This document shows, piece after piece, positions 1 through 8,147 of a stretch of 64,000 bases of DNA. Position 1 is the stretch's first letter; every line of letters starts with the position of its first letter. The position numbers and the translations under genes were made by a program. Source of the DNA: Paenibacillus xylanexedens (lineage in GTDB: Bacteria > Bacillota > Bacilli > Paenibacillales > Paenibacillaceae). A model generated the notes under the pieces. That model searched no databases. It saw only the letters and a list, made by a program, of their open reading frames with translations, and was not told the DNA's origin. Where the stretch lies: positions 3,286,001 to 3,350,000 of the forward strand of contig NZ_CP018620.1 of assembly GCF_001908275.1 (NCBI RefSeq), written 5' to 3'.

Positions 1-264
1 ATTGGTCTCGAACATATGGCTGACGTCACGGGGATCTCATCCAGACATCTGAACACCTTGTTCAAGCAGTCCTTTGGCATGACAGCCTACAGTTATTTCA
101 TTTTGCTGCGCATTCGCAAAGCCAAGGAAATCATGACCGCAGACTATAGACCCACGATTAGGGAAACTGCAGTTAGGGTAGGGTTTCGCGATGCAAGCCA
201 TTTTGTAGCAACTTTTCGCAGGATTGAGGGGGTGACTCCTGAACAGTTCCGTAATTTGTACTAA
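1..264 (+). CDS. AraC-family transcriptional regulator, C-terminal part (5' end outside window)
   Basis: Only the last 87 residues are present; the frame is open from base 1, so the gene is cut by the window edge and the internal ATG at 16 is not a start. The sequence covers both helix-turn-helix motifs of an AraC/XylS DNA-binding domain: the first around 'ADVTGISSRHLNTLFKQ', the second around 'ETAVRVGFRDASHFVATFRR', ending with the usual 'GVTPEQFR'. What the missing N-terminus is (sugar-binding cupin or response-regulator receiver) cannot be seen. It sits before an esterase/lactonase cluster on the same strand, so control of that cluster is likely but inferred. Confidence 0.88.
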   Translation: MGLEHMADVTGISSRHLNTLFKQSFGMTAYSYFILLRIRKAKEIMTADYRPTIRETAVRVGFRDASHFVATFRRIEGVTPEQFRNLY

Positions 265-303
265 CATGTACCCAAATGATCAAAAAGTGATGCCAGGAAG
301 GTA

Positions 304-371
304 TTGATGCGTTAGGGTCATTACCGTTATGATGGTATCGATTCCTGAGATTCGAAAACGTTTAAACGGAC
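304..371 (+). promoter_or_regulatory. Possible promoter and weak cre-like site before the esterase cluster
   Basis: TTGATG (304-309) and TATGAT (328-333) are 18 bp apart and resemble a sigma-A promoter. A palindromic stretch, CGAAAACGTTTAAA (353-366), lies just downstream of the expected start. It has the AAACG centre of a CcpA cre box but two mismatches. Low confidence. Confidence 0.3.
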
Positions 372-407
372 CCATGGTTCCGTTCTACTTGGAGAGGATG
401 ATTGAAG

Positions 408-1196
408 ATGACAACAACTATACCCTTATGGGATCATGCTGCACCTTATGCAGCCCAGGGTCATGAAGACGAGATGCCACATTTGATTCCATTTATTCAG
501 CCCGGTTCCGAGAGCGCTGTCATTGTATGTCCAGGGGGCGGCTATGGATTTTTGGCTGATCATGAAGGTGCTCCAATAGCCGAATTGTTGAACCGTGCAG
601 GTATAAGTGCATTTGTCCTGAATTATCGGGTGGCGCCTCACCAGCATCCTGCACCTATAACAGATGGTCAGCGTGCCATACGTTATGTTCGTGCTCATGC
701 TGAGCAGTATGGCATCAACCCTGCCAAGATTGCAGTACTTGGTTTCTCCGCAGGTGGACATCTCACAGCAACACTGGGAACGCTGTATGACGAGGGACAA
801 CCGGATCATGAGGACCTCATCGAACGCCAGAGTTCACGCCCGGACCGAGTTATTCTCTGTTATCCGGTCATTACGATGGAGTCCTATGGACATGCCGGTT
901 CCCGTGAGAATTTGCTTGGGTCGGACGCCTCTGCCGAGCAGATCAAGGCTTTCAGTGCGGAGCAGCAGGTAAGAGCGGATGCTCCTGAAGCGTTCATCTG
1001 GCATACCAGCGATGACCAGGCAGTGCCTGTAGAGAATAGCTTGCGTTACGCACTTGCATTGGGTGCGCATGGCATCCCCTATGACTTGCACGTTTTTGAG
1101 AAAGGGTCACATGGACTTGGATTGGCTGAGGACAACCACGCGGTTCGGGTATGGTCAGATCTGTGTCTCACATGGCTCAAGAATCAAGGCTGGTAA
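408..1196 (+). CDS. Alpha/beta hydrolase, acetylxylan-esterase-like
   Basis: A 262-residue intracellular alpha/beta hydrolase (no signal peptide) of the BD-FAE/esterase-lipase group. An HGGG-like oxyanion segment appears as 'CPGGGYGFLADHEG', the nucleophile elbow is 'GFSAGGHL', an acid region is 'SDDQAVPVENS', and the catalytic His is in 'KGSHGLGL'. Family members remove acetyl groups from plant-polysaccharide oligosaccharides; that substrate is inferred from the neighbours. I chose ATG 408 because GGAGAGG (391-397) then has normal spacing; TTG at 402 in the same frame is possible. It heads a run of three genes (esterase, SGNH hydrolase, lactonase). Confidence 0.82.
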   Translation: MTTTIPLWDHAAPYAAQGHEDEMPHLIPFIQPGSESAVIVCPGGGYGFLADHEGAPIAELLNRAGISAFVLNYRVAPHQHPAPITDGQRAIRYVRAHAEQYGINPAKIAVLGFSAGGHLTATLGTLYDEGQPDHEDLIERQSSRPDRVILCYPVITMESYGHAGSRENLLGSDASAEQIKAFSAEQQVRADAPEAFIWHTSDDQAVPVENSLRYALALGAHGIPYDLHVFEKGSHGLGLAEDNHAVRVWSDLCLTWLKNQGW

Positions 1197-1278
1197 TCAC
1201 TGATTGGATAACAACTTAACGGTCCTGATTAATCAATTATTCCTATATTAGCGCCTTGGAGCGAAGGAGAAAATGACG

Positions 1279-1944
1279 ATGAAATTGCAAAAAAATGACA
1301 AGCTTCTGTTTATCGGGGATTCGATTACAGATTGTGGTCGGGAACATCCTGTAGGTGAAGGCAGTTCAGGTCTGGGCCATGGTTACGTAGCGCAAGTCTA
1401 TGCGCTCTTGCGGTCCATCTATCCGGAATTGATGTTGCGAGTCCAGAATGTGGGTAATGGTGGAAATACAATTCGTGATCTGAAACAGCGTTGGGATCGT
1501 GATGTGCTGGACCTTAAACCGGACTGGCTGACGATCATGATCGGCATTAATGATGTATGGCGTCAGTTCGACAACCCATTGTCAACAGACTCACATGTGT
1601 TTCTTGAAGAATACGAATCCACATTGCGTGAACTGGTGGCTTCGGTTCGTCCCAACCTGAAAGGTCTGGTACTGATGACGCCTTATTATCTTGAGGCCAA
1701 TCCGGAAGACCCGATGCGGGCAACGATGGATATCTACGGAGAAGCGGTACGCAGGGTAGCGGGTGAGTATGATGCGGTGTATGTGGATACACAGGCTGCA
1801 TTTGCTCCATTTTGGGATCATTTCTATACGTCTGTGCTGACTTATGACCGGGTACATCCGGATGCAACGGGCCATATGGTACTGTCCAAAGCATTCTTGG
1901 ATGCCATCGGATTCGAATGGTCAGGCGGCGTCAAATCTGAATAA
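1279..1944 (+). CDS. SGNH/GDSL-type esterase
   Basis: A 221-residue cytoplasmic SGNH hydrolase. All four blocks are visible: 'FIGDSITDCGR' (block I, catalytic Ser), the conserved Gly in 'NVGNGGNTI' (block II), 'IGINDVW' (block III Asn) and 'DRVHPDATGH' (block V Asp-x-x-His). Relatives act on acetylated carbohydrates or lysophospholipids; given the surrounding polysaccharide genes, carbohydrate deacetylation is the likelier role, but this is inference. AAGGAG at 1264-1269 supports ATG 1279 rather than the in-frame ATG at 1273. The next gene begins 12 bp downstream, so they are probably co-transcribed. Confidence 0.85.
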   Translation: MKLQKNDKLLFIGDSITDCGREHPVGEGSSGLGHGYVAQVYALLRSIYPELMLRVQNVGNGGNTIRDLKQRWDRDVLDLKPDWLTIMIGINDVWRQFDNPLSTDSHVFLEEYESTLRELVASVRPNLKGLVLMTPYYLEANPEDPMRATMDIYGEAVRRVAGEYDAVYVDTQAAFAPFWDHFYTSVLTYDRVHPDATGHMVLSKAFLDAIGFEWSGGVKSE

Positions 1945-1956
1945 GGACGTGATGGC

Positions 1957-2838
1957 ATGAGCGACGTAACTCTAGCAGTACAAACCCCGGCATTGCTGGG
2001 GGAAGGCCCAAGCTGGGATGCGGGGAACAATCGATTATTGTGGGTAGATATTGAAAGCTTCAAGGTGCATGTGTATGATCCGGCTACAGGGCAGGATCAG
2101 GCTTATGATGTCGGTGAACATGTCGGGGCTGTTGTTCCCTATCGTGGTGACGAAGTTGTGGTTGCTTTACGCAGTGGATTCCATACGTATCACTTGCTTA
2201 CGGGTGAGCTGCAAGCCATTGAGGACCCTGAACAAGATAAGGATACCAATCGTTTTAATGATGGAAAATGTGATGCGAAGGGCCGCTTCTGGGCAGGCAC
2301 GATGAGCATGAATAATGAGAGCAAAGCCGGATCGTTGTATTGTTTGGAGCAAGGGAAACCCGTTCGCACAATAGTACAAGGTGTGTCTACATCCAACGGC
2401 CTAGGCTGGAGTCCGGATCGGCAGACCATGTATTACATTGATACCCCGACACGTTCTATTGACCGGTTTGATTTTGATCTGACGGCAGGTACGATACAAA
2501 ATCGGACAAGTGTCATTCACATACCGGAGGAATTCGGTTTTCCGGATGGGATGACGGTTGATGGTGAGGGCATGCTGTGGGTTGCGCACTGGGGCGGAGG
2601 AAGAGTCACTCGCTGGAACCCACATACATCAGAGCTGTTGCAACAGATCGAGGTGCCGGCAGATCAGGTAACATCCTGCTGTTTTGGTGGACCTGATCTC
2701 GAAGAGTTATACATTACAACAGCACGTATAGGGATTAAGGAAGAACGTCTGAAACAGACACCGGATGCGGGCTCACTTTTTGTCATCAGACCGGGAGTTA
2801 AGGGGCAGGAAACTCACGCTTATGGTAGCCAGCAATAA
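1957..2838 (+). CDS. SMP-30/gluconolactonase/LRE family protein
   Basis: A 293-residue six-bladed beta-propeller of the SMP-30/gluconolaconase (LRE) family. The metal-ligand motifs are recognisable: Glu in 'LLGEGPSWD', Asn in 'NRFNDGKCDAKGRFWAG', Asn in 'STSNGLGWSPD' and Asp in 'GFPDGMTVDGEGMLWVA'. Members open sugar aldonolactones, or act as Ca/Zn-dependent lactonases. AAGGA at 1943-1947 gives good spacing to ATG 1957. It is the last gene of the small esterase cluster and is followed by a terminator. The exact lactone substrate cannot be read from sequence. Confidence 0.86.
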   Translation: MSDVTLAVQTPALLGEGPSWDAGNNRLLWVDIESFKVHVYDPATGQDQAYDVGEHVGAVVPYRGDEVVVALRSGFHTYHLLTGELQAIEDPEQDKDTNRFNDGKCDAKGRFWAGTMSMNNESKAGSLYCLEQGKPVRTIVQGVSTSNGLGWSPDRQTMYYIDTPTRSIDRFDFDLTAGTIQNRTSVIHIPEEFGFPDGMTVDGEGMLWVAHWGGGRVTRWNPHTSELLQQIEVPADQVTSCCFGGPDLEELYITTARIGIKEERLKQTPDAGSLFVIRPGVKGQETHAYGSQQ

Positions 2839-2934
2839 ACAGGTGCCAATCATGTAGTGAACCTTAGTGAACCTCTGCCTGGTTTGGCAGGAAAGAAACG
2901 ATTCCATTTATTACTCTTATATAAAATGTCAAAA

Positions 2935-2961
2935 GGTGCTGTTCTAACAGCATCTTTTTTT
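2935..2961 (+). terminator. Rho-independent terminator after the lactonase gene
   Basis: GGTGCTG (2935-2941) pairs with CAGCATC (2948-2954, one G-U) around a 6-nt loop and is followed by a run of seven T. It separates the esterase cluster from the xyloglucanase gene. Confidence 0.8.
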
Positions 2962-3241
2962 GTTGTATAAACCAGTTTAAACACTGAAAATATTTTACAA
3001 AAATCGGAATTTCGACAGAGGGGTTTGGATATTACCAGCGAATGTTATTTATTTAAAGTATTATCCAGATAACCGCGAATCAAGAACAATTATGTAAGCG
3101 CTTAACAATATGACTGGAAGGGGGTGAGGCTTCTTGTATCAAGGGATGCATTGATTCGTCTGGCACGCCATCATCAGCACGATGAGACAGCGGGGATAGA
3201 CCGAAATGCAGTAACGAAGTAGAAGAGGAGGATAAGTTGAT
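2962..3241 (+). promoter_or_regulatory. Leader of the xyloglucanase gene with a cre-like site
   Basis: No gene is seen between the terminator at 2961 and the GH74 start. TGTAAGCGCTTAACA (3093-3107) is a near-perfect cre (CcpA) sequence with one extra base before the final CA, so catabolite repression is plausible. TTACAAAAAT (2995-3004) resembles half of the direct repeat found before the sugar-binding-protein gene. A strong ribosome site, GAGGAGG (3225-3231), precedes ATG 3242. Confidence 0.4.
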
Positions 3242-6200
3242 ATGAGAACGTTTATGGGGAAATTGCGAATGATGAGCCTGACGGTTGCTGTAGTAACCGC
3301 CTCGCTGGGAGGACTTGCTGGAACAACAGCGGCGGCACCAAGTGAAGCTTATGAGTGGAAAAATGTGGTGACGGGTGCAGGAGGCGGGTTTGTACCGGGC
3401 ATTATTTTCAACGAGTCGGAAAAGGATCTGATCTATGCCCGTACAGATATCGGGGGAGCCTATCGCTGGAATGCGGCTGACGAGAGGTGGATACCCTTAA
3501 CGGATTTTGTCGGCTGGGATGACTGGAACAAGAATGGTGTGGACGCACTGGCTACGGACCCGGTTGATCCTGATCGGGTGTATATGGCAGTTGGGACGTA
3601 TACGAATTCGTGGGACCAAAATAATGGCTCCATCTTGCGCTCTACGGACCGGGGAGATACATGGCAGACCACAACACTTCCGTTCAAAGTGGGCGGCAAC
3701 ATGCCGGGACGTTCAATGGGAGAACGCCTGACCGTTGACCCGAATGATAACAGTATTCTGTATTTCGGTGCACGAAGTGGTCATGGGTTATGGAAAAGTA
3801 CCGATTATGGTGTGACCTGGAACGAAGTCATTAGCTTCCCGAATCCGGGAAATTATGTGCAAGACCCTTCGAATGAATATACGAGTGACATCGTAGGTCT
3901 GGCATGGATTACGTTTGACAAAACAACAGGTTCGGCAGGGCAAGCAACCCAGACAATCTATGTGGGTGTTGCGGATAAAGCTCAAAGCGTGTATCGAAGC
4001 ACAAATGGCGGCCTGACCTGGTCAGCTGTTGCTGGTCAACCTACAGGTTATATTCCGCATCATGGTGTGTTTGATTCAGACGGAAGTCTCTATATTACGT
4101 ACAGCGATGGTGTTGGACCCTATGATGGGGCAAAAGGTGACGTGTGGAAACTGAATACATCGACAGGTGTCTGGACCAATATCAGCCCTGTTCCAAGCAG
4201 CAGCACGGATAATTATTTTGGATATGGCGGATTGGCTGTTGATGCACAGAATCCCGGTACATTGATGGTTGCGACATTAAATTCCTGGTGGCCGGATGCC
4301 ACCTTGTTCCGCAGTACAGATGGCGGAGCGACGTGGACACGCATATGGGAATTTGAAGGATATCCGAACCGGAAGTTACGTTATACACAGGATATTTCGG
4401 CAGCGCCATGGCTCACATTTGGCACCAATCCTGCCCCACCCGAAACAACCCCAAAACTGGGCTGGATGATCGGTGATCTGGAGATTGATCCGTTTGATTC
4501 GGATCGCATGATGTATGGAACGGGTGCTACGATCTATGGAACGAAGAACCTGACAGACTGGGATGATGATGAAAAAATCAATATTTCAGTGATGGCGAAG
4601 GGAGTTGAGGAGATTGCCGTACTGGATCTGATCAGCCCGCCAAGTGGTGCACATTTGATAAGCGGATTGGGAGATGTCTCCGGATTCCGTCATAACAATC
4701 TGGACCAGGCTCCAGCTACCATATTTACGAGCCCGAACTATCCTTCCACAGAAAGTCTGGATTTTGCAGAGTTAAGTCCAAATACGATGGTTCGCGTAGG
4801 TAAAGCAGATTATGCTGCTGATCCAAATGCAAAATCCATTGGTTTGTCCAGTGACGGAGGTACTACGTGGTATAAGGCCAATGCAGAACCTGCCGGCACA
4901 ACCGGAGGAGGGACCGTAGCCATCTCTGCGAATGGTAACCGACTCGTATGGAGCACATCAGATAAAGGCGTACATTATTCGACTGGCGGCAATTCATGGA
5001 CGGCAAGTACGGGCATACCTGCACAGGCAAAAGTGATTTCGGATCGTGTTAATCCAAACAAATTTTATGGATTTGCAGCGGGTAAAATCTATGTGAGTGT
5101 GAACGGTGGTGCTACTTTCACGGCATCGTCTGCGACCGGACTTCCGATCGAAGGAAATGCCGATCTGGATGCCGTTCCAGGTGTTGAAGGCGAACTCTGG
5201 TTTGCTGGGGGTAGTGAGGAAGAAGGTCCTTATGGATTATGGCATTCCACGGATTCAGGAGCGACATTCACGAAGCTTGCCAATGTAGAGGAAGCAGACA
5301 GTATCGGATTTGGTAAAGCGGCCCCTGGGCAGAACGTTGTTGCGTTATACACGGTTGCACAGATCGATGGAACACGTGGATTCTTCCGCTCCGATGACGG
5401 TGGTGTCAATTGGGTTCGTATCAATGATGATCAGCATCAGTATGCTCGTGTAACCACGATTACGGGTGATCCGCGTTTGTATGGAAGAGTATATCTCGGA
5501 ACAAATGGCCGCGGAATTTTGTATGCTGACCGTGTTGGAGGTAACAATGGCGGAGGTACACCAGTGACCAACTCTGCGATTTCACCGGTTACAGCCGAAT
5601 TTGATCGCAAAGCAGGCAATCAGGTTAATATTCCAGTCACGTTAACACTTAACGGCAATACACTCGCTTCCATTCGCAACGGGAATGCAACGCTGGTTTC
5701 AGGTACAGATTACACGTTGACAGGCAATGAGGTCGTATTAAGTAAAAACTACCTGGCTTCACTGCCAAATGGCGCAGCGACGCTAACCTTTCAATTCAGC
5801 GCAGGCGCTCCTGCGACCTTGAATCTGCTCATTAAAGACACGACAGCTGCACCTGTTGGAACCATACGCATTGAGATGTTTAACAGCAACACTTCAGCGA
5901 CGGGCAGCTCGATTAGCCCCAAATTCAAACTGACAAATACGGGTACTACAGCCTTGAATCTGTCTGATGTGAAAATCAGATACTATTACACGATAAACGG
6001 TGAACAGCCTCAGAACTTCTTCGCTGACTGGGCGACTGCCGGTAGTTCTAATGTGACAGGCACGTTCAGTGCACTCAATCCGGTACGGACAGGTGCTGAT
6101 CACGTGCTTGAGATTGGATTCACAGCTTCGGCTGGAACACTGAATGCGGGACAAAGCACGGAAATCCATACGCGCATTTCCAAGAACAATTGGACCAACT

Positions 6201-6310
6201 ATACGCAAACGGATGATTATTCTTTTGCAGGTAGTCAGACTTCCTATACGGACTGGTCCAAAGTCACCGGTTATATCGCGGGAAGTCTCCAATGGGGAAT
6301 TGAACCATAA
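3242..6310 (+). CDS. Secreted xyloglucanase, GH74-X2-CBM3
   Basis: A 1022-residue secreted endo-xyloglucanase. Residues 1 to about 32 are a signal peptide ending 'TTAAA'. Residues 36-760 form the two seven-bladed propellers of GH74, with many Asp-box repeats such as 'STDRGDTW', 'STDYGVTW' and 'STDGGATW'. The two GH74 catalytic Asp positions fit Asp69 ('ARTDIGGAYRW') and Asp412 ('MIGDLEIDPFD'). A Gly-rich linker leads to an X2 Ig-like module (about 770-865, from 'SAISPVTAEFD') and a C-terminal CBM3 (about 875-1022, 'IRIEMFNSN' to 'GSLQWG') that binds cellulose. It is monocistronic between terminators and next to an importer and beta-galactosidase able to use its products. Confidence 0.95.
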   Translation: MRTFMGKLRMMSLTVAVVTASLGGLAGTTAAAPSEAYEWKNVVTGAGGGFVPGIIFNESEKDLIYARTDIGGAYRWNAADERWIPLTDFVGWDDWNKNGVDALATDPVDPDRVYMAVGTYTNSWDQNNGSILRSTDRGDTWQTTTLPFKVGGNMPGRSMGERLTVDPNDNSILYFGARSGHGLWKSTDYGVTWNEVISFPNPGNYVQDPSNEYTSDIVGLAWITFDKTTGSAGQATQTIYVGVADKAQSVYRSTNGGLTWSAVAGQPTGYIPHHGVFDSDGSLYITYSDGVGPYDGAKGDVWKLNTSTGVWTNISPVPSSSTDNYFGYGGLAVDAQNPGTLMVATLNSWWPDATLFRSTDGGATWTRIWEFEGYPNRKLRYTQDISAAPWLTFGTNPAPPETTPKLGWMIGDLEIDPFDSDRMMYGTGATIYGTKNLTDWDDDEKINISVMAKGVEEIAVLDLISPPSGAHLISGLGDVSGFRHNNLDQAPATIFTSPNYPSTESLDFAELSPNTMVRVGKADYAADPNAKSIGLSSDGGTTWYKANAEPAGTTGGGTVAISANGNRLVWSTSDKGVHYSTGGNSWTASTGIPAQAKVISDRVNPNKFYGFAAGKIYVSVNGGATFTASSATGLPIEGNADLDAVPGVEGELWFAGGSEEEGPYGLWHSTDSGATFTKLANVEEADSIGFGKAAPGQNVVALYTVAQIDGTRGFFRSDDGGVNWVRINDDQHQYARVTTITGDPRLYGRVYLGTNGRGILYADRVGGNNGGGTPVTNSAISPVTAEFDRKAGNQVNIPVTLTLNGNTLASIRNGNATLVSGTDYTLTGNEVVLSKNYLASLPNGAATLTFQFSAGAPATLNLLIKDTTAAPVGTIRIEMFNSNTSATGSSISPKFKLTNTGTTALNLSDVKIRYYYTINGEQPQNFFADWATAGSSNVTGTFSALNPVRTGADHVLEIGFTASAGTLNAGQSTEIHTRISKNNWTNYTQTDDYSFAGSQTSYTDWSKVTGYIAGSLQWGIEP

Positions 6311-6348
6311 GTGAGTGATTTAACGAAATAAAGGATTGAAATAAGGGT

Positions 6349-6396
6349 CCTGATTCGCCAGATGATCAAATGGCGAGTCGGGGCTTCTTATTTTGT
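6349..6396 (+). terminator. Terminator after the xyloglucanase gene
   Basis: A 12-bp stem with two G-U pairs, CCTGATTCGCCA (6349-6360) with TGGCGAGTCGGG (6371-6382), around a 10-nt loop; a T-rich tail follows. Confidence 0.8.
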
Positions 6397-6483
6397 CGAA
6401 ATATAGTGTAAACTATAGATAGTTACCATTGCTTAAAGGATCGTTTTAGGATATAAAAAGATGTACAATTAATCTAGAATTAA

Positions 6484-6497
6484 TGTAACCGCTAACA
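6484..6497 (+). promoter_or_regulatory. cre site (CcpA operator) before the two-component regulator
   Basis: TGTAACCGCTAACA matches the consensus TGWAANCGNTNWCA at every position. It lies just upstream of TATAAT (6521-6526), the likely -10 box of the response-regulator gene, so CcpA bound here would be next to or over the -35 region. This predicts that the regulator pair is shut down when a preferred sugar is present. Confidence 0.65.
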
Positions 6498-6581
6498 CTG
6501 GAAAGTGTTTATAACCGATATATAATAGTTGGTATAGCCTGTACAGATATAGAGGAAAGATTAGACAAGGGGGTCGCGATC

Positions 6582-8129
6582 ATGAACCGGTTGTGCAAGG
6601 TGCTGATTGTTGACGATGAGTTTCTGGTAAGACAGGGCATAAAGCACCATATGAACTGGGAAGCGGAAGGATTTATCATTGTGGGTGAAGCTTCCAACGG
6701 TGAAGAAGGATTACAGCAGGTGAACCTGTTAAAACCGGATATTGTGATCACCGACATTGTCATGCCTGTCATGGATGGGGAAACGTTTGTCCGTACACTA
6801 AAAGCCAGTAATCCGCAGATTGAAGTTATTGTACTTAGCAGCTTCAGTGAATTCGAGTATGTACGTTCAACGCTTCAGCATGGGGCAGCCGATTATATAC
6901 TGAAACCCAAGCTGGATACAAATGAATTATTGCAAGTCCTTCAACGCACAGCGGGTAAAATTCCGGAGCTACAGTTCGAGCCGTCGCACGATGGCTGGAG
7001 ACTTGGGCAACTGATGGAGAAGATGCTGTCCGGATTTACACTGGATGAAGATAGCGAAATGCCGATCATTCGAGATACCTTTCCGTATGAATCCTTTCGC
7101 TTGCTGGTGTTTAAACCCGTGGGTGCTGGAGGGAATCCACTGAAGATGGATCAGGAACAGATTGAATCCAAGCTCAGCAGTGATCTGCCTGAAGTAGAAT
7201 GTGCAATGGTTCCCGCAGAGGGTACATTACCTGTGATGCTTCTTAATGTCGATCCTGCGAGAGATGAATGGATGCTTGAACGGATCAGACAGTTGGCCAG
7301 TGAAAATGCAGCAGGAGAAGACAGTCCTGGTTGGGTGCTTAGTGAAAGCTTTACTTCATTTGAACAGATGGGTGTTGTTTACCGGGAACGCCTGATTAAG
7401 CTGATTGAATATCGTTTCTATTATAAGGATCGACCAATCCTGGTGTATGGTGAACTGCCTCCAATGCATTCCGCAGGTTACCAGTTTAATGTGAATATGT
7501 TTTTGCAGCATGTGAAGCGTAACCGGGTCGAAGCGGCAAGGGAGTATTTACAGGATCATGCAAAAACACTTGGACGGGATTATATTGCCGATGTTTTTGA
7601 AATCAAATCATTTCTCGGTAACTTGATCTTCAACGTGACCATTACCCTCGCGGATATGGATGTCCAGTCTGCCGGTCTGGAAGAGAGCAAATATACGTAT
7701 TTTAAAAATGTGGACGGGGCTTCAAGTCTGGACGAAGTCATGACTGTGCTTGACCAATTCATGACGGAAGTTCAGGAGTGCACCGTTGGTGCGGGTGGAA
7801 AACGAAGTGATCCCAACATGAAGATGCTGCTGGATTACATGCATGAGCACTTTGATCAGCCGCTCGGGCTTGCTGAAGTAGCCAAGCACTTTCATTTTAA
7901 TCCATCGTATTTATCCAGTTATTTTTCATCTCACAAAAAAGAAGGATTTAATGAATACTTAAACAAAATTCGGATTGAAAAAGCCGAGGAACTGCTCCGA
8001 TCCGATGATGTAACGATCTCTGAGATTAGCAGTATGGTAGGTTATTCCGATCATAGTTACTTTTGCAAAGTATTCAAAAAATTCACCGGATTATCACCAA
8101 GCCGATACCGGCGCAAATTCTGGGCATAA
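6582..8129 (+). CDS. Response regulator, YesN-like (receiver plus AraC DNA-binding domain)
   Basis: A 515-residue transcription factor. The receiver domain (about 4-120) has the acidic pair in 'VDDEFLVRQG', phospho-acceptor Asp58 in 'DIVITDIVMP', and Lys108 in 'YILKPK'. A long middle region (130-400) without clear motifs is typical of YesN-type regulators. The C-terminus (about 410-513) is an AraC double helix-turn-helix ending 'GLSPSRYRRKF'. Paired with the sensor kinase 18 bp downstream, it probably activates the sugar importer genes that follow in response to an extracellular oligosaccharide. The ribosome site AAGGGGG precedes ATG 6582. Confidence 0.93.
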   Translation: MNRLCKVLIVDDEFLVRQGIKHHMNWEAEGFIIVGEASNGEEGLQQVNLLKPDIVITDIVMPVMDGETFVRTLKASNPQIEVIVLSSFSEFEYVRSTLQHGAADYILKPKLDTNELLQVLQRTAGKIPELQFEPSHDGWRLGQLMEKMLSGFTLDEDSEMPIIRDTFPYESFRLLVFKPVGAGGNPLKMDQEQIESKLSSDLPEVECAMVPAEGTLPVMLLNVDPARDEWMLERIRQLASENAAGEDSPGWVLSESFTSFEQMGVVYRERLIKLIEYRFYYKDRPILVYGELPPMHSAGYQFNVNMFLQHVKRNRVEAAREYLQDHAKTLGRDYIADVFEIKSFLGNLIFNVTITLADMDVQSAGLEESKYTYFKNVDGASSLDEVMTVLDQFMTEVQECTVGAGGKRSDPNMKMLLDYMHEHFDQPLGLAEVAKHFHFNPSYLSSYFSSHKKEGFNEYLNKIRIEKAEELLRSDDVTISEISSMVGYSDHSYFCKVFKKFTGLSPSRYRRKFWA

Positions 8130-8147
8130 AGTCAGAAGGATAAGATC

